From assembly GCA_028280405.1 (NCBI GenBank), contig JANQLW010000077.1:43263-107262 (forward strand): a DNA stretch of 64,000 nucleotides. The letters run 5' to 3'. The notes beneath the pieces are model-generated. The model did not search any database. It saw nothing but the letters and a program-made list of their open reading frames with translations, and was not told the DNA's origin. The translations under genes were made by a program, and so were the position numbers. Position 1 is the first letter of the stretch, and each line of letters begins with the position of its first letter. Origin of the DNA: Bacteroidales bacterium. Lineage in GTDB: Bacteria > Bacteroidota > Bacteroidia > Bacteroidales > GCA-2711565. This document shows positions 53,188 through 61,001 of the stretch, one piece after another.

Positions 53188-54543
53188 TTATTCAATTTTA
53201 CTTGCTTTTCCATCGAAAAAATAGTGAAATATTAATCCGTTTACTTCCCCATTCTCATTTTTTGTAAATGTGATACCTGCATCTTCTGTTTTAGAGAAAA
53301 ACTCATTCTTAGACAGTGGAAAGTATTCGTCTTTTGTATTTTCACCACCAGATTGCACATATAAATGACTTTGTTCAATAGTTATTGTTAAAATAAAATT
53401 ATCTGTGATTTTATATCTACCGGCATATTTTTTAATATCGCTATGAGTTAATGATATTTCAATTTTCGGTTTTCGTTTTTTGGGTAAGGAGTACGGTTTG
53501 TCCAGTAAGATATTTTGAATATTTCTTTTTAATTCAAAAAATGTATTAGAACCATTATTTGTTAAAATAATAATTGAAGTATTATTTTCTCTCAGTAAGG
53601 ATAAAAAAGAGTAGTTTTTACCATCTCCACCAGTATGTTCTACGGTTTTCAAACTATCATTGTTTATGACCCATCCAAATCCATAATTTGAATGTTTACC
53701 ATTATTTAAAAGTGGTCTTTTAAAAGCCTCTTCAAGCGTGCTTTTGCCTACCAATTCATTATTTGTCAGTGCTCTATTCCAGTTATATAAATCCAATATA
53801 CTTGTATAAATTCCACCAGGACCAGTAATTTTTGATGTATCCTCCTTTGTTTGATTTGTAATATAAAAATATCCAATAGCTTTTTTAGTTTCATTAAATT
53901 TCAAAGTATCATGAAAAGTGAAAGAATTATTCATTTTTAATGGTGTAAATATATTTTCACTTAAATAATGATTAAATGGTTTATTGGCAATAGACTCTAC
54001 AATTAGTGCTAATAAAGCATAGTTTGTATTACAATAATAATATTTTTCATTTGGCAAAAATAATAGACTGGAATCTGTTTTGAGAAAATTAAATATGTTT
54101 TTATTTGTCCAATCAGAATAATCAGCATCGCCTGTGCTATAGTCCCGTAAACCCGAAGTATGATTAAGCAAATTTCTAATTGTAATATTTTTTGTATTTT
54201 CTGGTAAATCTTTCAGGTAGTTTGAAATTTTATCATCGAAGGATAATAATTGTTTTTCCTTTAGTATCATAATACACATTGCTGTAAATTGTTTTGATAC
54301 CGATTTAATATTGAATGGGGTCGATAAGTTAAGTGGTTCTTTTGTATTCGGGTCTGTTACTCCTAAAGCTTCTTTATAAATGATATTTGAGCCCTTTGCT
54401 ATCAATCCTACTCCATTGAACATACCATATTCATAATAGGTTTGAACTAGTTTTTCAATTTCTTTTCCCTTGTTTTCATATGGTTGTGAAAAAGCGGTCA
54501 GACAGGAAAAGGTGAAAATAAAAAATAATAGATTTTGTTTCAT
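53188..54543 (-). CDS. Serine hydrolase, beta-lactamase class C-like
   Basis: 451 residues with signal peptide (FSCLTAFSQ). Active-site Ser-x-x-Lys in NIKSVSKQFTAM (about 82-85), Tyr-x-Asn in YYYCNTNYALL and HTGG in VEHTGGDGKNYSFL (the KTG equivalent). C-terminal 120 residues are a lipocalin-like beta domain. Acts on peptides or esters in the periplasm; the family is broad. Flanked by S1 and S2. Confidence 0.9.
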   Translation of the reverse strand: MKQNLLFFIFTFSCLTAFSQPYENKGKEIEKLVQTYYEYGMFNGVGLIAKGSNIIYKEALGVTDPNTKEPLNLSTPFNIKSVSKQFTAMCIMILKEKQLLSFDDKISNYLKDLPENTKNITIRNLLNHTSGLRDYSTGDADYSDWTNKNIFNFLKTDSSLLFLPNEKYYYCNTNYALLALIVESIANKPFNHYLSENIFTPLKMNNSFTFHDTLKFNETKKAIGYFYITNQTKEDTSKITGPGGIYTSILDLYNWNRALTNNELVGKSTLEEAFKRPLLNNGKHSNYGFGWVINNDSLKTVEHTGGDGKNYSFLSLLRENNTSIIILTNNGSNTFFELKRNIQNILLDKPYSLPKKRKPKIEISLTHSDIKKYAGRYKITDNFILTITIEQSHLYVQSGGENTKDEYFPLSKNEFFSKTEDAGITFTKNENGEVNGLIFHYFFDGKASKIE

Positions 54544-54587
54544 AGTTTTATTTTTGGGTGTCTATTTTTTTTAATGCCCTATAATAT

Positions 54588-54708
54588 TGTTGGCTAAGTT
54601 GCGTAGCGGATTTCAGCGCGCGTCTTAGTCCACCGATATGGATGATTATTTATTTGTATTTATTTTGTTATTGGCTGAAATAGCTATGCGACTCAGGTTT
54701 TGTTAGGT
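54588..54708 (-). repeat. attC-like site S2 (about 120 bp), family I
   Basis: CTAAGTTGCGTAGC (54594-54607) pairs with GCTATGCGACTCAG (54683-54696). The inner GTCCACCGATATGGAT forms a second hairpin. The plus-strand right end is GTTAGGT (54702-54708), that is ACCTAAC = RYYYAAC on the coding strand. Near-copies occur at S4, S5 and S6. Confidence 0.8.
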
Positions 54709-54715
54709 GTAGATT

Positions 54716-55015
54716 TTATTCCTCTATTCTACTCTTCAGATCCATTTGTTTGTGCAAAATCCTTATGACTTCAATTTCTTCATCAGTAATTAGGTGATAA
54801 AAAATAATGTGTCTGCCAGTTTTAAAGCCTAATAAGCCACAACTTATTTCTTTATACGGTTTTCCAATGTTAGGATTTTCTCCAATTTCTTTACAAACGG
54901 ATTTTATTGTATTATAATATTTGTCAGCTTGGTCTTCTGACCATTTCAAAAGAGTATATTCCCAAATTTCAGATAAATCATTAATGGCTTTTTGTCTCAG
55001 TATTACTTTAGCCAT
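54716..55015 (-). CDS. ParE/RelE-family toxin
   Basis: 99 residues, ParE fold: VILRQKAINDLSEIWEYTLLKWSEDQADKYY, NIGKPYKEISCGLLGFKTGRHIIFYHL and IEVIRILHKQMDLKSRI. The RHxxFY and IRxLH motifs mark the ParE/RelE superfamily; ParE members block gyrase, but the target is not proven. Overlaps its antitoxin by 8 bp. Confidence 0.92.
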   Translation of the reverse strand: MAKVILRQKAINDLSEIWEYTLLKWSEDQADKYYNTIKSVCKEIGENPNIGKPYKEISCGLLGFKTGRHIIFYHLITDEEIEVIRILHKQMDLKSRIEE

Positions 55016-55259
55016 TATTTTTTCTTTCTTGTTTTAGATTTTTCAGGTGACTATCAAAATCAAAGTCCTCAACTATAGAACTGTTCAATCCTTCTTGGAT
55101 TGCATTTTTTAAAGCAATTACCTTAGTTTCCTCTTCTTCTAGTAATCTTAAGCCAGCTCTAACAACTTCACTAGCACTTTTAAATCTTCCTCTTGAAATA
55201 CTATTTCTTACAAATGAGTCAAAATGATTTCCTAATGTTATAGATGTATTCTTGCTCAT
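55008..55259 (-). CDS. ParD-family antitoxin
   Basis: 83 residues. NTSITLGNHFDSFVRNSISRGRFKSASEVVRAGLRLLEEEE is the ribbon-helix-helix of the ParD/CopG class, followed by a toxin-binding tail (FDSHLKNLKQERKNNG). Its operator is at 55275-55303, just upstream. Confidence 0.92.
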   Translation of the reverse strand: MSKNTSITLGNHFDSFVRNSISRGRFKSASEVVRAGLRLLEEEETKVIALKNAIQEGLNSSIVEDFDFDSHLKNLKQERKNNG

Positions 55260-55274
55260 AGTTTCTCTTTTTTT

Positions 55275-55303
55275 ACAAATATACCAATAATTGGTATATT
55301 TGT
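55275..55303 (-). promoter_or_regulatory. parDE operator/promoter palindrome
   Basis: 14-base arms (55275-55288, 55290-55303; ACAAATATACCAAT and its complement) are a perfect palindrome with one central base. The minus-strand -7 box TATATTTG (55283-55276) lies inside it, 16 bases before the parD ATG. Confidence 0.8.
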
Positions 55304-55336
55304 CAAGATTCTTATGTTTACTAGCATCCCGGAAAT

Positions 55337-55349
55337 TACACCCAACGTT
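55337..55349 (-). repeat. attC-like half site
   Basis: On the coding strand CAACGTTGGGTGTA has the consensus GTTRRRY (GTTGGGT). The plus-strand TACACCCAAC (55337-55346) is the complement of GTTAGGTGTA at 54702-54711 in 9 of 10 positions, so parDE is bracketed by matching cores. The rest of a site is missing: the stop codon of the DUF6624 gene is only 3 bases away. Confidence 0.55.
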
Positions 55350-55351
55350 GA

Positions 55352-55960
55352 TTATATGGCAAGTAAGGCATTTCGAAACCTATCAAGGTTGCACTTAGCC
55401 GAAGCAAAAGCTTTGGCGGTGTTCCAATGAAGCACCAAGCTTTCGTAACCCACTTTCCGCCTTATAATTTCTGTCTGTTCTTCAAGCGTATTGAGCCCGA
55501 TTGATTTTCTTCTTTGATTTACTTTGATTAAGTTGTCAAAAAGATTTGGGCTTAATTCCCCGTTTTCGTCCCAATCAAATTGAGTTCCATAAAATTGAGG
55601 TTTATTTTCAAAAACAGCTATTCTGTCTGTCAGGTAAGCTAAATTTCTTGGGTCTGCTTTCCTTTCATTCACTGCGTTTTCTAATAGTTTCACACACTTT
55701 TTCATAAAGTTAGGTTGTCCGATTGAATGTTCTATAACTAACCAAGTTGCATCACTGGCTTCTTTGCCTACTTTGTCAATTGTTGGATAACCGATTGTGT
55801 CAATAATATCATTTAGTATCTCCGCATTCTTTTTGTGGAGATTTGCCATTTCTTCGTTATATCCTTCTCCAAGTTGTCCACTTAAAATAAGTCTATCCCG
55901 AAGTTCCAAGTCAGCATTTTTTAATTCAATTATTATTTTTGCAATATCTTTGTAATCCAT
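55352..55960 (-). CDS. DUF6624 family protein
   Basis: 202 residues from ATG 55960; an upstream ATG at 55993 adds 11 residues derived from the cassette boundary. Family features: helices with ELKNADLELRDRLI, IIDTIGYPTIDKVGKEASDATWLVIEHS, ERKADPRNLAYLTDRIAVFENKPQFYGTQF and NQRRKSIGLNTLEEQTEII. Unknown function, often in accessory DNA. Its stop codon almost touches the half site. Confidence 0.85.
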   Translation of the reverse strand: MDYKDIAKIIIELKNADLELRDRLILSGQLGEGYNEEMANLHKKNAEILNDIIDTIGYPTIDKVGKEASDATWLVIEHSIGQPNFMKKCVKLLENAVNERKADPRNLAYLTDRIAVFENKPQFYGTQFDWDENGELSPNLFDNLIKVNQRRKSIGLNTLEEQTEIIRRKVGYESLVLHWNTAKAFASAKCNLDRFRNALLAI

Positions 55961-55992
55961 TCTGTTAAACGTGTTGCCTGTTAAAATTGACA

Positions 55993-56114
55993 CTAACGGT
56001 AAGAATAGTAGCCGTTTACGGGCAACAAACCTATCAAACTATTACAAAGTTGAAGCGGGTTAAAACCGCCCGAATACGCACTTTCCCGGCTATTATTTTT
56101 ACACATTGTTAGGT
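55993..56114 (-). repeat. attC-like site S3 (about 122 bp), family II
   Basis: GTAAGAATAGTAGCCG (55999-56014) pairs with CGGCTATTATTTTTAC (56087-56102); the two mismatches are G-U pairs. The plus-strand ends are CTAACG (55993-55998) and GTTAGGT (56108-56114); the latter is ACCTAAC on the coding strand. S8 shares its arms. Confidence 0.78.
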
Positions 56115-56129
56115 GCTGGTTTTTAATCA

Positions 56130-56495
56130 CTAATGTAAATCAGTTTTGGCAATGAAGTTAGGGTGAGAATACTGAATTTTCCCACTTTCGTAAATTTTAT
56201 TGGCTATCTCTAAAGCTTCAAAACCTGTCTCGACTTCCTCCTTAACCTTAAAATATTGTGTTGAGTATTTTGATTCAATTAGTTCTAAATTCAAGGTTTC
56301 TGCATAGTTTATGAATTCGGATTCAGATATTACTTCATTGTTATTCTTGGTTGCTTTAAACTTGCACCTATCATTCTCATCAATGTTCTTTACAGACTGT
56401 GCGGAGGGGCTTGAATACTCTTTGCCAAGCTTTGGTATTTTGCGTTTGGCTTGTGTGGCTTGGCAATGTGTATTCAAGCGAAGGAAAGGAATCAT
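56130..56495 (-). pseudogene. Fragment of a subtilase (S8) propeptide fused to a palindromic repeat
   Basis: 121-codon frame. The C-terminal 75 codons (FINYAETLNLELIESKYSTQYFK, EALEIANKIYESGKIQYSHPNFI) match the N-terminal propeptide of Bacteroidota S8 peptidases; no protease domain follows. The N-terminal 30 codons are the translation of a 22-bp inverted repeat (56409-56430/56458-56479). The ATG overlaps the LytTR stop by 4 bp, so it could be translated. Likely debris inside the cassette. Confidence 0.55.
56409..56479. repeat. 22-bp inverted repeat with 27-base loop
   Basis: The arms begin GCTTGAATAC and end TTGCCAAGC (56409-56430), and pair with 56458-56479 at 20 of 22 positions. It differs in sequence from the attC-like families and lies inside the predicted coding start of the S8 fragment. 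Confidence 0.6.
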
Positions 56496-57241
56496 CTATC
56501 CATCCATTCTTTAAAATCTGAAACACGCTCTCTACTTACAATTATTTCTTCTTTTTCAGTCCAGTCGTTAAGCATAATTTTTAATCTATTTGATGAATAA
56601 ACAATAATATCCTGAATAGCAGAAAAATTAATTATAAAGTTCCTGTTAATCCTGAAAAATGATTTTGAATCAATTAATTGCTCTATTTTATCTAGTGAAT
56701 AATCTATTGGATAATTTTTCCCGTTATTAACATGAATAAAATTACATCTCTCATTTATATAAAAGCAATTAATCATAGATGTCTGTACCGATTTGTAGTG
56801 TTCACCAATTTTAATCAAAAATCTTTCTTTTGTCTTAGGTCGCAACTGATTTATAATTGATTCAATACCAGTATGCTCGAATTTTTCGTAATGATTCTTG
56901 AATTTGTCTATTGCATATTTAAGTTCATCCGAAGCAATTGGCTTTAATAGATAATCAATGCTATTAACTTTGAATGCCTTTAAGGTATATTCATCATAAG
57001 CCGTTGTGAAAATTATTGGTGTATGAATCGGCTTATTTTCAAATATTTCAAAACAAATTCCGTCTTCAAGTTGTATATCCATGAATATCAGGTCAGGTTT
57101 CGGATTATGCAAAAACCAATTTGTTGATTGTTCAACTGATTTTAGAACATCAATAATCTCAATGTCTGGGTTTATTTCTTTCAATAAACGGATTAACTTT
57201 TGCGAAGCAGGTTTTTCATCCTCTATTATTAATACTTTCAT
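56492..57241 (-). CDS. LytTR-family response regulator
   Basis: 249 residues: receiver domain (LIIEDEKPASQKLI, phospho-Asp in PDLIFMDIQLEDG, LLKPI Lys) and a C-terminal LytTR domain (about 145-245) with FLIKIGEHYKSVQ, YFYINERCNFIHVNNGKNYPIDYSLDKIEQ-type strands and FFRINRNFIINFSAI. Adjacent to its kinase by 2 bp. Regulates genes through direct repeats in other phyla; targets here unknown. Confidence 0.93.
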   Translation of the reverse strand: MKVLIIEDEKPASQKLIRLLKEINPDIEIIDVLKSVEQSTNWFLHNPKPDLIFMDIQLEDGICFEIFENKPIHTPIIFTTAYDEYTLKAFKVNSIDYLLKPIASDELKYAIDKFKNHYEKFEHTGIESIINQLRPKTKERFLIKIGEHYKSVQTSMINCFYINERCNFIHVNNGKNYPIDYSLDKIEQLIDSKSFFRINRNFIINFSAIQDIIVYSSNRLKIMLNDWTEKEEIIVSRERVSDFKEWMDR

Positions 57242-57243
57242 CT

Positions 57244-58269
57244 TTATGAGTTACTTACGGGCAGTTTTACAATAAACTGATTGTTGTTTTCTTCAAAAAT
57301 TAAATCTTTGCCAAGAATAAGTCTCACTCTTTCTTTTAAATTCAACAATCCTGTTTTTGGTGAATTTTCTAAAATAGTCTTCTTTTGAATTTTATTAGAA
57401 ACTACAATATTATCATTACTCCTTTCTATTCGTATTTTCAATGGTAAATTTTCCGACCTCGAATTGTGTTTTAAGGCATTTTCAACCAGAATTTGCAATG
57501 ATACTGGTACAACTTTGATTTTGTCCGCATTCTGAAAATCAATTTTCAGCAAAACTTTATCATTATCACGAACTTTTTGAAGGTCAAAATACTTTCTTAC
57601 AAATTCAATCTCTTTATCCAAAGGCACTAAATCAATTTCTTCATTTTCTAAAATGTATCTGTATATCGCCGATAACTTTTGAATGTATTTGTCAGCCATT
57701 TTAGCATCTTCGTAAACTATTTCCGAAAGCGTATTCAAGCTATTAAATAAAAAATGAGGATTAACCTGAGATTTAAGATTTTGGTATTTATATTTCAAGT
57801 TTTCTTCTCGCAGCTTTCGTTCGCGGTCAACTGCCTTTCGCCAAATAATGTAGAAAAATACAGCCGAGCCGATTAAAATCCATATAGAGAATTGCCTGAT
57901 TGCCCCAGTAAGTTCCACTTGAATCAATTGTTTCAAGAAATTTGTTGTATCTAATCCTTTTAGCAGATAAAAAGCATAAACACCAATACTAACAATTGAA
58001 AGAGAAACAACTAAAGCAAATAAAACGAATAGTAAGAATAAAGGCAAAATATTCTTTTTAACTTGATTAGCAGATTTGTTTGAGTTTTTATGAAATAACC
58101 TAATAGCAAAACCTCCCGTAATTAGAATATTAAGAAAGATTATGATGCCATACATCAGTGTCTCTGCTTTGAAAGGATTTCCTGTTTGCCCCCATTTGAA
58201 AAGTAAAGAAAAAACTATACTAAATAGAAACGCAGTAAAAAATGCCAATACTTTTTTATTCTTTTTCAT
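57244..58269 (-). CDS. LytS-type sensor histidine kinase
   Basis: 341 residues from ATG 58269 (the TTG at 58275 is a weaker start). Four hydrophobic segments (about 8-145), then the His_kinase domain KSQVNPHFLFNSLNTLSEIVYE with the His-Phe motif, and an ATPase domain (LVENALKHNSRS, TGLLNLKERVRLILG). Forms a pair with the LytTR regulator. Confidence 0.93.
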   Translation of the reverse strand: MKKNKKVLAFFTAFLFSIVFSLLFKWGQTGNPFKAETLMYGIIIFLNILITGGFAIRLFHKNSNKSANQVKKNILPLFLLFVLFALVVSLSIVSIGVYAFYLLKGLDTTNFLKQLIQVELTGAIRQFSIWILIGSAVFFYIIWRKAVDRERKLREENLKYKYQNLKSQVNPHFLFNSLNTLSEIVYEDAKMADKYIQKLSAIYRYILENEEIDLVPLDKEIEFVRKYFDLQKVRDNDKVLLKIDFQNADKIKVVPVSLQILVENALKHNSRSENLPLKIRIERSNDNIVVSNKIQKKTILENSPKTGLLNLKERVRLILGKDLIFEENNNQFIVKLPVSNS

Positions 58270-58287
58270 TTCCAATAAATTTAGATG

Positions 58288-59118
58288 TTATTTCTGTTTA
58301 TTGAAAACTATTTCCCTTTGCAAGTCGATTAATTGTTCATCAGGAAACATTGAACTTGTTAATTTCATTATAACATCTTCGAACATGACTGCATATTCAA
58401 CCTGCTTGTCGGTCAATGAAATCCACATCTCTCCATAGTAAAGTGAACGACCTTTTACTTGCATCTGCTCATTATCAATTTTTACAGGATTATAAAACGA
58501 TTCAAATTTTACGATTGCACATACTTCGTCGTTATGTTTTGTAATCCCAGACCATACCAGTTTCTGGTATCGGCTAGTAAAAGTAACCCAGTCTTCAAAT
58601 CTTACATCATGGTTTTCCAATAGCTTAGGTTCAAAGTCTTTCTTAAACTCTAAACTATCAAATACGTACCAAGCTAATCCTTGCATTTGTACTGCATCGG
58701 AAACAAGCCACTTAGCTAAATCCCTTTGTTCCACAGAAATATTCTTGTAAAATTCCTCGGATAAAAAAGCTGTATCCATTGATTTGTATGAGAAATCATT
58801 TAATGATGGTAAATGATTGCCTTTATATTGTGTCTGATTAAAATCCTCAATTTGCGCAAGACTAACATTTTTCCAACTAACATGCCCATTATCTCCAACA
58901 ATGTATGTCGCATTTACAACATTGCAGTTTATTTTATTACCATTAATAGCATCTAAATTTTGCCATTTTAAGGTTACCGCATACTCTTGGATTTCATTTT
59001 TTTGTGATTTAATCTCAAGAGGATTAATCTGAAAATACTTGTCAACATCCTTGTCCTGTGCAAACAAGCTTTTTGCAAACAATAAAAAAGCTAAGCTTAA
59101 ATAAATTGATGTTCTCAT
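58288..59118 (-). CDS. Secreted protein of unknown family
   Basis: 276 residues with signal peptide (FLLFAKSLFAQ). Mixed alpha/beta with many aromatic residues (FEDWVTFTSRYQKLVWSGI, GRSLYYGEMWISLTDKQVEYAVMFEDVI). Encoded 18 bp upstream of the kinase in the same cassette, so it may be the signal protein or a target of the LytS/LytTR pair. The 266-bp gap to S4 contains no gene. Confidence 0.7.
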   Translation of the reverse strand: MRTSIYLSLAFLLFAKSLFAQDKDVDKYFQINPLEIKSQKNEIQEYAVTLKWQNLDAINGNKINCNVVNATYIVGDNGHVSWKNVSLAQIEDFNQTQYKGNHLPSLNDFSYKSMDTAFLSEEFYKNISVEQRDLAKWLVSDAVQMQGLAWYVFDSLEFKKDFEPKLLENHDVRFEDWVTFTSRYQKLVWSGITKHNDEVCAIVKFESFYNPVKIDNEQMQVKGRSLYYGEMWISLTDKQVEYAVMFEDVIMKLTSSMFPDEQLIDLQREIVFNKQK

Positions 59119-59384
59119 CCTTATAAAATTTTAAATGATTAATAATTGTCAAAGTAACAGGATGAAAAACTCATTTATAAATATTTGTTGCAGAGTTGAG
59201 ATATTACCATTTCGAATTGTCAGTATTTCAATTTAAGTCGTGCGATGGCAAAAAAGCATGTGTTTGGCAGCGAAGGGATGGTTGCTGGGATGGGCTGACA
59301 AACTCTTGCTTTTGTGGGGTGGCATATTGTTTTCTTTTCAGCCATTTCATTTTAGCACTACTGGTGTCTTGCTGGGTTGCACAC

Positions 59385-59509
59385 AACGTTTTGGCTAAGT
59401 TGCGTAGCGGTTTTTTGCGCGTGTCTTAGTCCACCGATGTGGACGATTACTATTTTGTGTTTCTATCGTTATTGGCTAAAGCAGCTTTGTGATTTAGGTT
59501 TTGTTAGGC
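59385..59509 (-). repeat. attC-like site S4 (125 bp), family I
   Basis: AACG (59385-59388), CTAAGTTGCGTAGC (59395-59408) pairing with GCTTTGTGATTTAG (59484-59497), and a perfect inner hairpin GTCCAC-CGAT-GTGGAC (59429-59444). The end GTTAGGC (59503-59509) is GCCTAAC = RYYYAAC on the coding strand. Confidence 0.82.
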
Positions 59510-59516
59510 ACTGGCT

Positions 59517-60008
59517 TCATTCTTTTAGTTTTAATTCATAATATTTTGTCCCGATAATAGGATTAAAGCGATAAGGTTTTATTTCATAAAAACCCTTGTT
59601 TCTATATAAGTCTATTGCTTTTAGCATTGAAGGAAGAGTGTCTAATCTTATTTTATAATATCCTAGTTCTTTTCCTTTTTTTATAGCTTCTCTTAAAAGA
59701 GCTTTTCCAATTCCAAGCTCTCGATATTCTATTTTTAAATACATTCTTTTTAGTTCACAAATTGTTTCTTCAAATTTCCTAATTCCAACACATCCAATTG
59801 GTTCTTTTTTATTTATATATGCTATTATTATTACCCCATTTGGCCTAGCGTATTCAACTGATATGTTTCTAATTTCCTTGTTGAAATTTTGAAATTCCAA
59901 ATCAATGCCAAGTTGTGAAACATATTCTTTAAATAGCTTAACTGCAAATTTGTATCCTTTGTTGGAGTTAACTTCTTCTAGGTGTATTAATGGCAGTTTA
60001 TCTTTCAT
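59517..60008 (-). CDS. GNAT family N-acetyltransferase
   Basis: 163 residues. Acetyl-CoA loop in LKIEYRELGIGKALLREAIKKG (about 92-113), preceded by CELKRMYL and followed by KIRLDTLPSMLKAIDLYRNKGFYEI. Standard single-domain GNAT as often found in cassettes. Substrate unknown. Confidence 0.92.
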   Translation of the reverse strand: MKDKLPLIHLEEVNSNKGYKFAVKLFKEYVSQLGIDLEFQNFNKEIRNISVEYARPNGVIIIAYINKKEPIGCVGIRKFEETICELKRMYLKIEYRELGIGKALLREAIKKGKELGYYKIRLDTLPSMLKAIDLYRNKGFYEIKPYRFNPIIGTKYYELKLKE

Positions 60009-60014
60009 TTTTTG

Positions 60015-60136
60015 CTTGTGGCTAAGTTGCGTAGCGGATTTTCGCCGCGCTTTACAGTCCTCCGATGTGGAAAATTAATTATTTGTGTTGGTTTCGTTAT
60101 TGGCTGCACCAGCGTGCAACTTAGGTTTTGTTACCG
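60015..60136 (-). repeat. attC-like site S5 (about 118 bp), family I
   Basis: CTAAGTTGC (60022-60030) pairs perfectly with GCAACTTAG (60116-60124). The inner hairpin is weaker (TCCTCCGATGTGGA). The end is GTTACCG (60130-60136), which matches the opposite boundary of the next cassette (60859-60871). It lacks the AACG end. Confidence 0.78.
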
Positions 60137-60141
60137 CCTGG

Positions 60142-60552
60142 CTATTTCAATTTTAAAAATTCATCAGCCTTCATAACTGGTAACTTGGATAGCTTAAAAT
60201 CTTTTAAGTTTCTTGTAATTATTACCTCTAATTTATTTTCAATTGCTGTATAATATTGAATAGCATCTTCGAAGTCTTTAAAGTCGGAATTTAATGAAAG
60301 ATCAATTATCTTGTCATCCATTGGCAAAACTTTCACAAGAAGCTTAAACTTTCTAAGAACTTCTTTTGCCTTATTTGCGTTTAGTTCTTTTTGTAAAAGA
60401 TAATATGTATTTGCAAAACTTAGTGAAGAAATACACAAATTAACTTCTTTATAGTCAGATAATGTAAAAAGTATACTTGCAGGTTTATAATATTCTCTCC
60501 TTTTTGTCAGGAGGTCAATTATGATATTGGTGTCAACTAAAATATTTTTCAT
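60142..60552 (-). CDS. PIN-domain toxin (VapC-like)
   Basis: 136 residues. PIN acidic residues: Asp in ILVDTNIIIDLL, the Ser/Ala-Asn region SLSFANTYY, Asp of DFEDAIQYY and Asn/Asp of ITRNLKDF. RNA endonuclease of the VapC/PIN class. The start codon touches the antitoxin stop (one-base overlap), typical of a TA operon. Confidence 0.9.
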   Translation of the reverse strand: MKNILVDTNIIIDLLTKRREYYKPASILFTLSDYKEVNLCISSLSFANTYYLLQKELNANKAKEVLRKFKLLVKVLPMDDKIIDLSLNSDFKDFEDAIQYYTAIENKLEVIITRNLKDFKLSKLPVMKADEFLKLK

Positions 60553-60794
60553 TATGCATATTTATCAGAAAGGTAATTTGTATAATCTTTTTTGTCACTA
60601 TCAGAACTAGGTTTTGTAATTCCGATTAGACTTTCCACAAGGGGAGAGACTTTAATTTCAATTTCTTTCTCGTCAGTAACAGCACTTAAATAATTTTCAA
60701 TCATTTTAGAAAGACTAATGTTTCTTTCTTTCGCATATTCTTTTGCTCTATCGATGATAGACTTATTAAGTTTTAATGTCAATTTAGTGTCCAT
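60552..60794 (-). CDS. Antitoxin, DUF6364-like
   Basis: 80 residues from ATG 60794: MDTKLTLKLNKSIIDRAKEYAKERNISLSKMIENYLSAV is a ribbon-helix-helix of the DUF6364 type, with a C-terminal tail (SSDSDKKDYTNYLSDKYA) that should cap the PIN toxin. The longer frame starts in front of the promoter palindrome and is discounted. Confidence 0.88.
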   Translation of the reverse strand: MDTKLTLKLNKSIIDRAKEYAKERNISLSKMIENYLSAVTDEKEIEIKVSPLVESLIGITKPSSDSDKKDYTNYLSDKYA

Positions 60795-60805
60795 GATGAT
60801 TTTAC

Positions 60806-60826
60806 ATTTTTGTACGTACAAAAATA
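60806..60826 (-). promoter_or_regulatory. Operator/promoter of the PIN toxin-antitoxin operon
   Basis: A perfect 20-bp palindrome (ATTTTTGTAC and its complement, 60806-60825). The minus-strand -7 box TATTTTTG (60826-60819) lies in it, 12 bases before the antitoxin ATG. Confidence 0.82.
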
Positions 60827-60867
60827 ATAAAAATATACGGATTTGTCAAGTTTTCCCAGCTTGGCGG

Positions 60868-60994
60868 TAACGTATTTGGCTAAGTTGCGTAGCGATTTTC
60901 GCCTTACTTTCCAGTCCTCCGATGTGGCTGGTTATTTATTTGTGTTTGTTTCGTTATTGGTAGAAGCAGCTATGCGACTTAGGTTTTGTTGTAA
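60868..60994 (-). repeat. attC-like site S6 (127 bp), family I
   Basis: TAACG (60868-60872), CTAAGTTGCGTAGC (60880-60893) pairing with GCTATGCGACTTAG (60969-60982), both mismatches being G-U. The end is GTTGTAA (60988-60994). The cassette boundary GCTTGGCGGTAAC (60859-60871) complements GTTACCGCCTGGC (60130-60142) at 11 of 13. Confidence 0.82.
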
Positions 60995-61001
60995 CCAGTT
61001 G

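Noticed and set aside
59196..59429. Plus-strand frame of 77 codons before S4
   Set aside because: It runs through the attC-like site and has no recognisable domain; unusual G-rich composition only.
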